Assembly (NCBI RefSeq): GCF_026240945.1
Contig: NZ_JAPFPY010000001.1
Span: 310,001 to 374,000, forward strand
From: Mycolicibacterium sp. J2
GTDB lineage: Bacteria > Actinomycetota > Actinomycetes > Mycobacteriales > Mycobacteriaceae
DNA: 64,000 nt
Direction: 5' to 3'
The position numbers and the translations under genes are program-made. Below, one piece after another: positions 26,856 to 35,801 of this stretch; the first letter of the stretch is position 1, and every line of letters begins with the position of its first letter. The notes under the pieces are model-generated. The model searched no databases, was not told where the DNA came from, and saw only the letters and a program-made list of their open reading frames with translations.

Positions 26856-28121
26856 GTGAGCACCCACCAGATGTCGTGGCAGAACACCGGGCAGCATCCG
26901 CGCCCGCGGACATTCGCGCAGTCCACCAAACTGCAGGATGTCCTCTACGAGATCCGTGGTCCGGTACACGAACACGCCTCACGGCTGGAGGCCGAAGGCC
27001 ACCGCATCCTCAAGCTCAACATCGGCAACCCGGCCCCGTTCGGATTCGAGGCACCCGATGTGATCATGCGCGACATCATCCAGGCACTGCCGACGGCGCA
27101 GGGCTACTCGGACTCCAAGGGCATCCTCAGCGCGCGGCGCGCGGTATTCACCCGCTACGAACTGGTGGACGGTTTCCCGAAGTTCGACGTGGACGACGTC
27201 TTCCTGGGCAATGGTGTCTCCGAGCTGATCACCATGACGCTGCAGGCCCTGCTGGACAACGGCGATCAGGTGCTCATCCCCGCGCCGGACTATCCGCTGT
27301 GGACGGCGTCGACCTCGCTGGCCGGTGGCACCCCGGTGCACTACATGTGCGACGAGACGCAGGGCTGGAACCCCGATATCGCCGACCTGGAATCCAAGAT
27401 CACCGACCGCACCAAGGCGATCGTGGTGATCAACCCGAACAACCCCACCGGCGCGGTGTACACCCGCGAGACCCTCAGCCAGATCGCCGATCTGGCCCGC
27501 AAGCATCAACTGCTGCTGCTCGCCGACGAGATCTACGACAAGATCCTCTACGACGACGCCAAGCACATCGCGATGGCGTCGATAGCGCCGGACGTCCTCT
27601 GTTTGACTTTCAATGGCCTGTCCAAGGCGTACCGGGTGGCCGGCTACCGGTCGGGCTGGCTGGTGATCACCGGCCCCAAGGAGCACGCCACCAGCTTCAT
27701 CGAGGGCATCAGCCTGCTGGCGAATATGCGGCTGTGCCCGAATGTGCCTGCGCAGCATGCCATTCAGGTGGCACTCGGCGGCCATCAGAGCATCGACGAC
27801 CTGGTGTTGCCCGGGGGCCGGCTGCTCGAGCAGCGCGACGTCGCGTGGGAGAAGCTCAACGAGATCCCCGGGGTGTCGTGCGTCAAGCCGTCCGGCGCGC
27901 TGTACGCCTTCCCCCGGCTGGATCCCGAGGTGTACGACATCCACGACGACGAGCAGCTGGTGCTCGACCTGCTGCTGCAGGAAAAGATCCTGATCACCCA
28001 GGGCACCGGATTCAACTGGCCCACACCGGATCACCTGCGCATCGTCACCCTGCCCTGGTCCCGCGACCTGGCCAAGGCGATCGAACGACTGGGCAACTTC
28101 CTGGTGAGCTACCGCCAGTAA
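26856..28121 (+). CDS. aspC: PLP-dependent aminotransferase (AspC/AlaT type)
   Basis: A 421-residue class I/II aminotransferase. The N-terminal LKLNIGNPAPFGFEAPD and GYSDSKGILSARRAV segments, the NPNNPTGAVY motif (~190) and the PLP-lysine motif FNGLSKAYRVAGYRSGW (~255) are clear. The closest M. tuberculosis counterpart by context is Rv0337c (aspC), although this subfamily (E. coli AlaA-like) acts mainly as glutamate-pyruvate transaminase, so alanine synthesis is the likelier role. GTG 26856 follows GGGAGAA; a TTG 27 bp upstream is less likely. It stands next to etfD, as in M. tuberculosis. Confidence 0.92.
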   Translation: MSTHQMSWQNTGQHPRPRTFAQSTKLQDVLYEIRGPVHEHASRLEAEGHRILKLNIGNPAPFGFEAPDVIMRDIIQALPTAQGYSDSKGILSARRAVFTRYELVDGFPKFDVDDVFLGNGVSELITMTLQALLDNGDQVLIPAPDYPLWTASTSLAGGTPVHYMCDETQGWNPDIADLESKITDRTKAIVVINPNNPTGAVYTRETLSQIADLARKHQLLLLADEIYDKILYDDAKHIAMASIAPDVLCLTFNGLSKAYRVAGYRSGWLVITGPKEHATSFIEGISLLANMRLCPNVPAQHAIQVALGGHQSIDDLVLPGGRLLEQRDVAWEKLNEIPGVSCVKPSGALYAFPRLDPEVYDIHDDEQLVLDLLLQEKILITQGTGFNWPTPDHLRIVTLPWSRDLAKAIERLGNFLVSYRQ

Positions 28122-28152
28122 CGGCCCAGCCGGACCCCTTACCCTTGCTCAG

Positions 28153-29394
28153 GTGACGCACTCGCACGGGCATTCGCACTCGCTGGACGGTCCCTCACCG
28201 CTGGGCCCGCTGGCCGCCCGGATCGTCATCGGCTTGCTGGTGGCCATCGGTGTCGCCACCGTCGTCGGGGCCGTGTGGTTGTGGCCCAGCCAGCAGAAGG
28301 TCGCCATCCCGCTGCCGTTCCAGAACTCGTCGGGCGGGGCGGTCACCACCGAGGCCGGCCGGGTGCTGGCCACCGGTAAGTCGGTGTGCGGCGGCCAGGA
28401 TGTCGGTGCCGTGCTGACCAGAGAATCCCTGCCCACCGGGCCGGCGGATTCGCCGTGTGTGCGATCCATGGTGGCCATCGAGTCCGGACCCAATTCGGGC
28501 GCCATGACCGCGCTGGAATTCAGCGGCGGCCCCAGCCAGCCGCAACTGGCGGTCGGCGACCAGATCCGGATCACCCGCCAGGTTGACCCGACCGGCACCA
28601 CCACCTATGCGTTCTACGACTACGAGCGGACGTGGCCCTTGGTCGCGCTGGCCGCCGCGTTCGCCCTCGTGGTGGTGGCGGTGGCCCGGTGGCGCGGGCT
28701 GCGCGCCCTGGTCGGCATCGTGGTGGCGTTCATCGTGTTGGTGATCTTCCTGCTGCCCGCGCTGCGCGACGGTGCACCCACCGTTCCGGTGGCGTTGGTG
28801 GCGTCCTCGGCGATTCTGTACGCGGTGATCTACCTGGCGCACGGCGTGAGCCTGCGCACCAGCGCGGCCCTGCTGGGCACCCTGACCGCGCTCTTCCTCG
28901 CCGCGTTGTTGTCCTGGGCCGCAATCGAATTGACGAGCCTCACCGGCTTGTCCGAAGAGGAGAACAACGCCGTCGCCACCTATATGGGCAACGTGTCGAT
29001 CACCGGCCTGCTGTTGGCCGGGTTCATCGTCGGCTCGCTCGGTGTGCTCAACGACGTCACCGTCACGCAGGCCTCGACGGCGTTCGAGTTGGCCGAGCAC
29101 GCGACGTCGCGGCGGGCCATCTTCGCCGGGGCCATGCGGGTGGGTCGCGACCACATCGCCAGCACCGTCTACACCCTGGTGCTGGCCTATGCCGGTAGCG
29201 CGCTGCCGCTGCTGCTGTTGTTCAGCGTGGCCAACCGGTCTCTTGGCGACGTACTGACCAGCGAGAGCGTGGCCATCGAGATCGCGCGCTCCGCGGTGGG
29301 CGGTATCGCCCTGGCGTTGTCGGTTCCGTTGACGACGGCGATCGCCGCGGTGCTGGCGACGCCCGGGCCCGTCGACGGCAAGCCCGTCCGCTAG
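28153..29394 (+). CDS. YibE/F-family membrane protein
   Basis: A 413-residue protein of the YibE/F family. The His-rich N-terminus (MTHSHGHSHS) is followed by a first helix (LAARIVIGLLVAIGVATVVGAVWLW), an extracytoplasmic β-rich domain (~50-155), and seven or so further helices (~160-400), including the conserved GSLGVLNDVTVTQASTAFEL block at ~295. Family members are suspected transporters but the substrate is unproven; the His tract suggests metal binding. GTG start 31 bp after the aminotransferase stop, probably cotranscribed. Its stop overlaps that of the convergent SnoaL-like gene by 4 bp. Confidence 0.88.
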   Translation: MTHSHGHSHSLDGPSPLGPLAARIVIGLLVAIGVATVVGAVWLWPSQQKVAIPLPFQNSSGGAVTTEAGRVLATGKSVCGGQDVGAVLTRESLPTGPADSPCVRSMVAIESGPNSGAMTALEFSGGPSQPQLAVGDQIRITRQVDPTGTTTYAFYDYERTWPLVALAAAFALVVVAVARWRGLRALVGIVVAFIVLVIFLLPALRDGAPTVPVALVASSAILYAVIYLAHGVSLRTSAALLGTLTALFLAALLSWAAIELTSLTGLSEEENNAVATYMGNVSITGLLLAGFIVGSLGVLNDVTVTQASTAFELAEHATSRRAIFAGAMRVGRDHIASTVYTLVLAYAGSALPLLLLFSVANRSLGDVLTSESVAIEIARSAVGGIALALSVPLTTAIAAVLATPGPVDGKPVR

Positions 29395-29759
29395 ACCAGA
29401 TCCGACTCGGAGAGCTCGGTGGCCGCCAGCGCCTCGTCCAGGCTGGCATGCCGGAACACCGACGTGACGTGATCGTGCACCACCCGGAACGCCGAGCCGA
29501 AGGTGTCCGCGTCGGCGCCGTCGTCGCCGGTGACGGTCTGCTCGGCGACCACCACACCGTCGTGCACGTACATCCGGCCCACGGTCACCGTGTCGCCGAG
29601 GCCCTGCGCCCACTCCCGCAGCGCGGTACGGCCCTGCGCGGCGCCACCGGCGTCACCGAATTCGATGTCATCGCTGCACAACTGGTCCAACGTGGCGAAG
29701 TCCCTGGCGTTCAGGGCGTCATGCCAGGCAAGGACGGTCGCGATCTCGGAGGTACTCAC
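29391..29759 (-). CDS. NTF2/SnoaL-like protein
   Basis: A 122-residue single-domain protein of the NTF2-like fold (SnoaL-like). The pattern ATVLAWHDALNARDFATLDQLCSDDIEFGD at the N-terminus, then GRTALREWAQGL and VVVAEQTVTG, is characteristic of the α+β cone. Such proteins bind small hydrophobic ligands or act as isomerases or hydrolases; no specific function can be given. GTG start. It lies downstream of the mycothiol-type enzyme and P450 genes on the same strand (9-bp gap), so a shared transcript is likely. Confidence 0.8.
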   Translation of the reverse strand: MSTSEIATVLAWHDALNARDFATLDQLCSDDIEFGDAGGAAQGRTALREWAQGLGDTVTVGRMYVHDGVVVAEQTVTGDDGADADTFGSAFRVVHDHVTSVFRHASLDEALAATELSESDLV

Positions 29760-29768
29760 GCCACAACT

Positions 29769-30494
29769 CTAGAACGGGGTGCCGGCCAGCCAGCCATCCC
29801 ATACGGCGGAGTCGCCGAGCACCTCGACAGCGTCGTCGCGGCGGCGGGTGATGGCCAGCAGCAGGTCGCGGGCGGAGCCACGCACCGCAGCATCCCCTTT
29901 GGCGTGCGCATGCGACCACGCCAGGCCGTCTTCGTCGTTGACGATCAGCCACTCCCCCGTCGGGCCCAGCGCTTCGTCGGTGGCGTGCAGGTGCAGCCGC
30001 TGCCCGGGTGCCAAGCCCTGGCCGCGGGCGGTGCACAGCTCGATCCATTCGCTAACCCCGTCGGCGGCGAGCTCGGCCGACAGGGTGAAATCCGCTCCGG
30101 TCGCCAGGTCGGCGTCGGCGCGGTGCACGGTGAGCTCGTGCAGGCGTCGGCGGATCCACCAGCCGGCCGGCCGGGGCCCCAGGAACGTCCACACCCGCTG
30201 CGGCCCGACTTGCTCCACGGCATCGAGGATCAGCTGGGCCCCGGCGTGCAGCCATGCGATGGCGGCGTCGGGATCGTCGGGCGGTTTCCCGTCGGGCACG
30301 TCGCGCGGGTCCAGCGGTTCGGACCGGCGGTCGCTGATGATCTTTGCGCTCCAACGGTTTCCGCGACCGACGTGGCGGAACAACTGTTTCAGCGTCCAGT
30401 CCGGGCACGTCGGCACGGGGGTCGACGGATCCGCCTGACGGATCACGTCACCGAAAAGTTTGGTCTGCTCGAGCAGGGCGGCCCGGAAGTCCAC
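29769..30494 (-). CDS. Maleylpyruvate isomerase-family mycothiol-dependent enzyme
   Basis: A 241-residue protein of the maleylpyruvate isomerase/DinB-like family. The N-terminus VDFRAALLEQTKLFGDVIRQADPSTPVPTCPDWTLKQLFRHVGRGNRW has the C-P-D-W-x2-x-L-x2-H-x-G signature of the mycothiol-dependent group; RRLHELTVHRADAD (~120) supplies the second metal-ligand region (E-x2-x-H). Members catalyse mycothiol-dependent isomerisation or conjugation. GTG 30494 is taken as start because the next gene ends at 30497, so the genes nearly abut; a longer frame would overlap the P450. Probably one operon with the P450 upstream. Confidence 0.85.
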   Translation of the reverse strand: MDFRAALLEQTKLFGDVIRQADPSTPVPTCPDWTLKQLFRHVGRGNRWSAKIISDRRSEPLDPRDVPDGKPPDDPDAAIAWLHAGAQLILDAVEQVGPQRVWTFLGPRPAGWWIRRRLHELTVHRADADLATGADFTLSAELAADGVSEWIELCTARGQGLAPGQRLHLHATDEALGPTGEWLIVNDEDGLAWSHAHAKGDAAVRGSARDLLLAITRRRDDAVEVLGDSAVWDGWLAGTPF

Positions 30495-30496
30495 AC

Positions 30497-31807
30497 CTAC
30501 GACCGTAGCGCGGGACGCGGCTGCCCGAGGGCGATCGGCAGGGTCGCCCACCCGCGCAGCACCCGAGTGTCCCGGCGGGCACCGGCACCGGCCAACCGGG
30601 CGTCGGGATAGCGTGCGAAGAACGCCTGCAAGCCGACTTCGCCCTCGGCGCGGGCGAGCGCGGCACCCAGGCAGAAGTGCCGGCCGGCCGAGAACGACAG
30701 GTGCCGGCCGGCGTTGTCGCGTTCGATGTCGAAGCGGTGCGGGTCGGCGAACACCGCTGGGTCACGGTTGGCCCCGGCGAGATGGACGATGATCAGCTCA
30801 CCCCGCTGCACCGGGGTGCCGGCCAGGTCCACGTCACGACCGGCGAGGCGGGCGCTCATCTGCACCGGCGAATCGAGCCGCAGGATCTCCTCGACGGTGT
30901 TGGGCCACAGGTCCGGCCGGGCGGCCAGCGTGTCGAGATGGTCGGGGTGGTCCAACAGCATCCGGATGCCGTTGCCCAGCAGGTTGACCGTCGTCTCGAA
31001 ACCGGCCGCCAGGACCAGCCCGGCCAGCGCCTTGAGCTCACGTTCGGTCAGCGGGGCGCCGGCCGCGCCGCCGTCGGAGGCGGCGATGATCTGGCTCAGC
31101 AGATCCTCGCCGGGGTTGCGGCGCAGTTCGCGCAGGTGCCCGCCCAGCCAGTTGTCGAATCCGGCGATGCCCTTGTCGACCTGCTGGGACTGCGCCCAGG
31201 TCAGGCCGATGTCGAGGCTGGGCGCGGCCAGTTCGCCGAACCGCAGGATGTTGGGCCGGTCGGCTTCCGGGACCCCGAGGATGTCGCCGATGACGGCGAC
31301 CGGCAGTTGGGAGCAGTACCGGTCGACGATGTCGATCGTGTCGCCGCCGAGCTCGTCGAGCAGTTGGTCGGCGCGCTCCTGGACGCGTTCGCGCAGCCGC
31401 GCCACGGCCCGCGTCGTGAACACCGACGAGACGAGTTTGCGCATCCGGGTGTGCTCGGGCGGCTCGATGGACAGCAGCGACGGCGGCTGGATGGGGTGCA
31501 GCAGATCGTCGGACGTGCGCTCGACGATCCAGCGCAGCGGCTTGGGCAGGTTGACCCCCAGGGCGCTGACCCGCCAATCCTCGGAACGCAGCACCTCGGA
31601 GGCGATCGCATGGTCGAAGGTCAGCAGCACCGCCCGGCCGCGGACCACCGGCCCCAGCGCGCGCATCTCGTCGGCGAAGGCACCTGGATCGGTGCGGGCC
31701 CGCGGGTCGGCGATCAGCCGCCCCTGCGGGTCACCCCGACGCGCCGCCACCGCGGAGAGCCCGCGTACCACCCCGTGCAGAGCCAGCCAACGAATCCGTT
31801 GCCGCAT
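30497..31807 (-). CDS. Cytochrome P450
   Basis: A 436-residue soluble bacterial P450. I-helix oxygen-binding motif AGFETTVNL (~265; the usual A-G-x-D/E-T), K-helix E-x2-R in EEILRL (~304), and haem-binding FSAGRHFCLGAALAR with the proximal Cys at ~376. The substrate is unknown and no ferredoxin lies beside it. It starts the P450 - mycothiol-type enzyme - NTF2-like cluster on the minus strand (2-bp gap to the next gene). The C-terminal ~10 residues are extended relative to the core fold. Confidence 0.93.
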   Translation of the reverse strand: MRQRIRWLALHGVVRGLSAVAARRGDPQGRLIADPRARTDPGAFADEMRALGPVVRGRAVLLTFDHAIASEVLRSEDWRVSALGVNLPKPLRWIVERTSDDLLHPIQPPSLLSIEPPEHTRMRKLVSSVFTTRAVARLRERVQERADQLLDELGGDTIDIVDRYCSQLPVAVIGDILGVPEADRPNILRFGELAAPSLDIGLTWAQSQQVDKGIAGFDNWLGGHLRELRRNPGEDLLSQIIAASDGGAAGAPLTERELKALAGLVLAAGFETTVNLLGNGIRMLLDHPDHLDTLAARPDLWPNTVEEILRLDSPVQMSARLAGRDVDLAGTPVQRGELIIVHLAGANRDPAVFADPHRFDIERDNAGRHLSFSAGRHFCLGAALARAEGEVGLQAFFARYPDARLAGAGARRDTRVLRGWATLPIALGQPRPALRS

Positions 31808-31851
31808 GACTACCGAGCTTACGGCGCTCAGCGCGGGGCGCTACAGATCAC

Positions 31852-33489
31852 TCAGCGCGGGGCGCAGAAGATCAGGAAGCAGGGGCCACTCTTCTTCGGC
31901 CCGTCGCCGTGATCGCCGCGGCCGCCACCGGGACCGTTGCCGCCTTGGTTACCCGAGCCCGGGTAACCGCCGTTGGAACCACCCGGGTACTGACCCGGAT
32001 AGCCACCGTTGCCGCCACCATTGCCTGGATAGCCGCCGGGGTAACCGCCGTTGGAGCCACCCGGGTACTGCCCGGGATAGCCGCCGTTGGAGCCGCCCGG
32101 GTATTGGCCGGGATAGCCACCGGGGTACTGGCCCGGGTAGTCGTCATCGCTGGGGTCTTGCTGTTTGGGGCCCGGATCCCACGGCGGACGCCAGACCGGC
32201 ACCTGCGGCCGCGGCCACACGATCACCGGTGGGGGCACCACGACCGGCGGGGCGACCACGGGAGGTGCCGGCGGCGCCTCGGGCGCGGGGGCCGGCGGCG
32301 GCGCGGCCGGTTCGGGTGCGGGCGCCTGCGGCGCGGGAGCCTGCTCGACGTAGACCTTGCGTGGCGCCGGGGCTTCCTGCACGACGGGGATGGGCGCCTT
32401 GATCGTTTCGGCGGCCGGGGGCGGCGCGGGTGCGGCCGACTGCACCGGGGCCGCCTCGGGCGCCGGGGCCGGCGCGGCGGGCGGTGCGCTCGGGGCGACC
32501 GCATTCTGGGCCGGCGAGGGACGTTGGTCGGCGGTCGGCCGGATGCTGACCGCAAGCGAAACAGCAAGCGCCACAACGCCGACCACGAAGATGGACATCA
32601 GGGCGCTGCCCACCAGGAAGAAGGGTTTGCGGCCCTCCTCGACCGGTGCGGGCGTTTCGGCGAACGCGGCGTCGACGTCGTCGGCGAACAGCGGCGCCTC
32701 GGCCGACGACATGGCCAGTTGGGTGTCGGCGGCGGCCATGGCCGCGTACGCCGATCCGGCGGTGGGCCCGTCAGGATCCTGCGAGTAAGCCAGGCCGACA
32801 GTGGACGCCTCGAACGTGGGCGCGTTGGCGGCGGCCAGCGCGGCGCCGCGCGCCAGGGCCAGCTCGGATTCCTCCGGGGCGCTGACCGGAATGTCGACCA
32901 GGTGCTCGAGGTGCTCTTTGACCGAGGACACGTCGACACCGGAGCCGACGATGAACATGCCCTGCGGCGCGGTCGGCTGACCGGCGACCGCGGCGGCCAT
33001 ATCGGCCAGCACGGCCATGGCGTCGGCGCTGTGCAGGCTGCGGCTGAGGACCTTGACGACGGACCCGTCGTCCCCGTTGACGACCGACAGCGTGGCGGTG
33101 TCGCGGTCGAGGAACAGCAGCGCGGTGGAGTGGTAGCCGACGGCGGCGCCGGCCGCTTGGGCCAGGGCGCTGGCAGCGTGCAATTCCGAGACCAGCATGA
33201 CGTCGGCGATGCCGTGGGCGGCGAGCGCGTCACGCAGCGCCGCCGCTTCGGTGTGGTCGGTCCAGGTCACGCCGATGTGCGCCAGGTGGTGGCCGCCGGC
33301 CTCGGCGCTTTCCTGCGTGCCGAGCACTGCCTGCACGACCTGATCGGCCGCGCTGGGTGTTGCTGAGTCGTTCGATGGCGCGACCGGGAAGACGTCGTGG
33401 TCGACGGTGGCGCCGTCGGCTTTGTCACCTTCTACCAGCACCATGCGCACCGTCGTAGGTGTCAACGACACACCTAATACGATGTCCAC
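31852..33489 (-). CDS. DUF7159-like membrane protein with Pro/Gly-rich tail
   Basis: A 545-residue mycobacterial-type protein. The first ~225 residues (MDIVLGVSLTPTTVRMVLVEGDKADG...) form an actin-like/RNase H-like fold candidate with DUF7159 resemblance. A membrane helix follows (FFLVGSALMSIFVVGVVALAVSLAVSI, ~290-317), then an Ala/Pro-rich region and a repetitive Gly/Pro/Tyr/Asn tail built of YPGQYPGG-type units, ending in GPCFLIFCAPR with two Cys. The order N-domain, helix, Pro-rich tail recalls Rv0312 of M. tuberculosis. It should sit in the membrane with the tail in the cell wall. Function unknown. Confidence 0.78.
   Translation of the reverse strand: MDIVLGVSLTPTTVRMVLVEGDKADGATVDHDVFPVAPSNDSATPSAADQVVQAVLGTQESAEAGGHHLAHIGVTWTDHTEAAALRDALAAHGIADVMLVSELHAASALAQAAGAAVGYHSTALLFLDRDTATLSVVNGDDGSVVKVLSRSLHSADAMAVLADMAAAVAGQPTAPQGMFIVGSGVDVSSVKEHLEHLVDIPVSAPEESELALARGAALAAANAPTFEASTVGLAYSQDPDGPTAGSAYAAMAAADTQLAMSSAEAPLFADDVDAAFAETPAPVEEGRKPFFLVGSALMSIFVVGVVALAVSLAVSIRPTADQRPSPAQNAVAPSAPPAAPAPAPEAAPVQSAAPAPPPAAETIKAPIPVVQEAPAPRKVYVEQAPAPQAPAPEPAAPPPAPAPEAPPAPPVVAPPVVVPPPVIVWPRPQVPVWRPPWDPGPKQQDPSDDDYPGQYPGGYPGQYPGGSNGGYPGQYPGGSNGGYPGGYPGNGGGNGGYPGQYPGGSNGGYPGSGNQGGNGPGGGRGDHGDGPKKSGPCFLIFCAPR
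31960..32150 (-). repeat. GYPGQYPGGSN coding repeats
   Basis: About seven imperfect copies of a 24-36-bp unit encoding (G)YPGQYPGG(SNG), in the C-terminal tail of the DUF7159-like protein. In-frame copy-number variation between strains is to be expected. Confidence 0.85.
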
Positions 33490-33700
33490 TTACCCCTCCA
33501 AAGTGTTTGCTACACCATCCAGATCGCCGAGGCCGCTCCCACACGGCGCAAAGCGCCGACTCGATGGTTCATCGTCGTCGCCGGCGACGTCGTTACATCG
33601 GACGCCGTTAGCTAGACCACTTAATCGACCCTACTCGCGTCACGCGGCGATGGCTCGACCCGCTCGGGGCCCCACAGTGCCACCGTGGGCTGTGCGCAGG

Positions 33701-34270
33701 CTATGACTGGATGAAGTTTTGGTAGGACCGCGACGGCGTCGGGCCGCGCTGACCCTGGTATTTGGAGCCGGCCGCTGCACTTCCGTAGGGGTTTTCGGCG
33801 GGGCTGGTGAGCCGCAGCAGGCACAGTTGGCCGATCTTCATGCCGGGCCACAGGGTGATCGGCAGGTTGGCCACATTGGACAGTTCCAGCGTGATGTGGC
33901 CACTGAAGCCGGGGTCGATGAACCCGGCGGTGGAGTGGGTCAGCAGCCCGAGGCGGCCGAGTGAGGATTTGCCTTCCAGGCGGCCGGCCAGGTCGTCGGG
34001 CAGGCTGCAGCGTTCCAGGGTGGCGCCCAGCACGAATTCGCCGGGGTGCAGCACGAACGGCTCGCCCTCCTTGGGTTCGACCAGCGAGGTCAGGTCGTCC
34101 TGCCGCTGCGCCGGGTCGATGTGGGTGTAGCGGGTGTTGTTGAAGACCCGGAAGAGGCTGTCCAGCCGGACGTCGACGCTGGAGGGCTGGATCAGGGCGT
34201 CGTCGAACGGGTCGAGCGCCAGACGGCCCGCAGAGATCTCGGCGCGGATGTCGCGGTCGGAGAGCAGCAC
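33701..34270 (-). CDS. dcd: dCTP deaminase
   Basis: A 189-residue enzyme converting dCTP to dUTP (in actinobacteria often bifunctional, going on to dUMP). The core [21 protein letters not shown] (~110-130), [13 protein letters not shown] (~95) and the N-terminal [12 protein letters not shown] match Dcd. The active-site Glu lies in HITLELSN and the conserved Arg/Ser/Ser in the GKSSLGR loop. GTG start at 34270. It is monocistronic, 211 bp from the DUF7159-like gene, in which spacer I see no gene. The neighbourhood corresponds to Rv0321 of M. tuberculosis. Confidence 0.96.
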   Translation of the reverse strand: MLLSDRDIRAEISAGRLALDPFDDALIQPSSVDVRLDSLFRVFNNTRYTHIDPAQRQDDLTSLVEPKEGEPFVLHPGEFVLGATLERCSLPDDLAGRLEGKSSLGRLGLLTHSTAGFIDPGFSGHITLELSNVANLPITLWPGMKIGQLCLLRLTSPAENPYGSAAAGSKYQGQRGPTPSRSYQNFIQS

Positions 34271-34347
34271 GCGATGAGCCTAGCCATCCCAGGAGTGTCC
34301 TCGCCGAGTCGTCTCGGAGATTGCGGTTCTACAGCCAACGCACAGTG

Positions 34348-34363
34348 TTGACGCTAGCGTCAA
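34348..34363. promoter_or_regulatory. 16-bp perfect palindrome
   Basis: TTGACGCTAGCGTCAA, 35 bp upstream of the secreted-protein start at 34399. Perfect dyad symmetry suggests an operator for a dimeric regulator; the TTGAC half could also act as a -35 element. No regulator is identified. Confidence 0.5.
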
Positions 34364-34398
34364 TACATCGAGTGGTTCAGCCCGGACAGGAGCTTCTC

Positions 34399-35589
34399 AT
34401 GCACACTCTCGCAACCCGATTCAGCCTTCCTGCGGCCGCTCTGCTCGCCGCAGGCGTCGTCACCGTGACACCCGCGGTGGCCCCGCCGCCGGCGTTGTCG
34501 CTCGCCGCGCCGCCGGTCGTGCGCAGCATGCAGATGCCGGATATTCAGCTGGCCGCCACCGTGGCCGACATCCTGGAATTTCCGGCGCTCAAGCAGTGGG
34601 TGCGCAACCAGGTGGTCGACGTGGCGACCCTGGCCGTCGGCTGGGCGAAGGCCGGGGAAGGCGTCGGGATGACGCTGCGGGGCGCGCCCGAATTCATCCT
34701 CACCCTCACCCAGCAGGTGTTGTCCCGCGATCTGCTCGGGGCGCTGACCACCATCGAGAAGGGCTTCGCCGGCGCCGTCACCGTGATCGGCGGACCGCTG
34801 TTGGCGTCGGTCATCGAACGCAATCAGCGGTCGTTGGCGGTGGATCTGGCCTTGCAAGCGGCCACTCCGGCCGCCCTCATCGGGCTGGGCACCGCGCTGG
34901 TAGCCGGCTTCGACGACTTTGCCCGGTCGGTGATCATCGCCGGACAGAATGTCGTCGGTTCGTTGCTGCCCATCAACATCGGCAATGTCATCAACGCGCT
35001 GGTGGACGGCGTCAAACTGATCGCGCAGGGGCTTGGCGAGGGTGCCGGCAAGATCGTCGACGGCATCGTGTTCGCACAGCAGACGATCGCGACCGCGTTG
35101 GCCGCGCAGCCGACGAGCACGCTGGCGCCGACGGCGAAGGTGGCCGGCGCGGCCGCGCTGTCGGTGTCGACGCCGCCGAGCACGGCCGACACGGTGGTGA
35201 CGCTGAAGACGGGGACGGATATCACCGGCTCGAGCGCTTCGAGCCTCTCGACACCATCAGCGACCGCCGATCCGACGCCGACGGCTGACCCCAAGCCGAG
35301 CGCGACGGCGGCACCCAGCTCGTCCGCACCCAAGCCCCCCGAGGACGTCACCAAGACCGGCAACAAGTTCGAGCCGGGTTCCAAGGTCTCCGAGAGCGAG
35401 GACAACGCGGGATCCACCGGCAGCACCGAGACGACGAGCACGCCGACCACCGGGACCCCGGGTGCCACCACCACAACGACCACCACGTCGGGTGGTACGA
35501 CCTCGGGTGGCACCACGTCGACCGGCACCACCAGCGACAGGGAGGCCAACGCCCCGAGCAGCCACGACGGCGACGCAGCGGCGGCCTGA
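34399..35589 (+). CDS. Secreted Ala-rich protein with Ser/Thr-rich tail
   Basis: A 396-residue exported protein. Signal peptide MHTLATRFSLPAAALLAAGVVTVTPAVA; the mature N-terminal ~200 residues are amphipathic, helix-rich and Ala/Val/Gly/Ile-rich (for example QVVDVATLAVGWAKAGEGVGMTL and GPLLASVIERNQRSLAVDLALQ), resembling proteins of PE-like or wall-associated mycobacterial families without a recognised domain. From ~255 on it is a low-complexity Ser/Thr/Pro/Gly tail. ATG 34399 is preceded by CAGGAG. It lies immediately upstream of the tRNA-Gly gene and transcribes towards it. Confidence 0.72.
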   Translation: MHTLATRFSLPAAALLAAGVVTVTPAVAPPPALSLAAPPVVRSMQMPDIQLAATVADILEFPALKQWVRNQVVDVATLAVGWAKAGEGVGMTLRGAPEFILTLTQQVLSRDLLGALTTIEKGFAGAVTVIGGPLLASVIERNQRSLAVDLALQAATPAALIGLGTALVAGFDDFARSVIIAGQNVVGSLLPINIGNVINALVDGVKLIAQGLGEGAGKIVDGIVFAQQTIATALAAQPTSTLAPTAKVAGAAALSVSTPPSTADTVVTLKTGTDITGSSASSLSTPSATADPTPTADPKPSATAAPSSSAPKPPEDVTKTGNKFEPGSKVSESEDNAGSTGSTETTSTPTTGTPGATTTTTTTSGGTTSGGTTSTGTTSDREANAPSSHDGDAAAA

Positions 35590-35645
35590 TTGCGGTGCCC
35601 GACCCCGGCGGTGCTAACCTTCCTGATCACCAGCGCCGCTGGTAC

Positions 35646-35719
35646 GCCGATGTAGTTCAATGGCAGAACATCAGCTTCCCAAGCTGAATACGCGGGTTCG
35701 ATTCCCGTCATCGGCTCCA
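35646..35719 (+). tRNA. tRNA-Gly (CCC)
   Basis: Acceptor stem GCCGATG pairs with CATCGGC; the anticodon stem TCAGC/GCTGA holds the loop TTCCCAA, giving anticodon CCC; the T arm contains GGGTTCGATTCCC; the 3' end is T plus an encoded CCA. The 3' half is the attachment site for the downstream elements, and it is the only complete copy; two later copies lack the 5' half. Confidence 0.96.
35676..35719 (+). repeat. att copy 1 (attL, inside tRNA-Gly)
   Basis: The 44-bp 3' segment of the tRNA gene, from the anticodon loop to CCA. Identical over 44 bp to copy 3 (43752-43795) and over 41 bp to copy 2 (40839-40879). Confidence 0.93.
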
Positions 35720-35801
35720 AACCCGCTGGTGAGATCATTGTAGGCGGTCGCCAGCAAACACAAGCGGCCGAAATCCCGCATTTTCCCCGTAGATTCGATT
35801 C

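Noticed and set aside
31960..32150. CRISPR array
   Set aside because: The repeats are coding, in frame and encode YPGQYPGG units; spacing follows codons.
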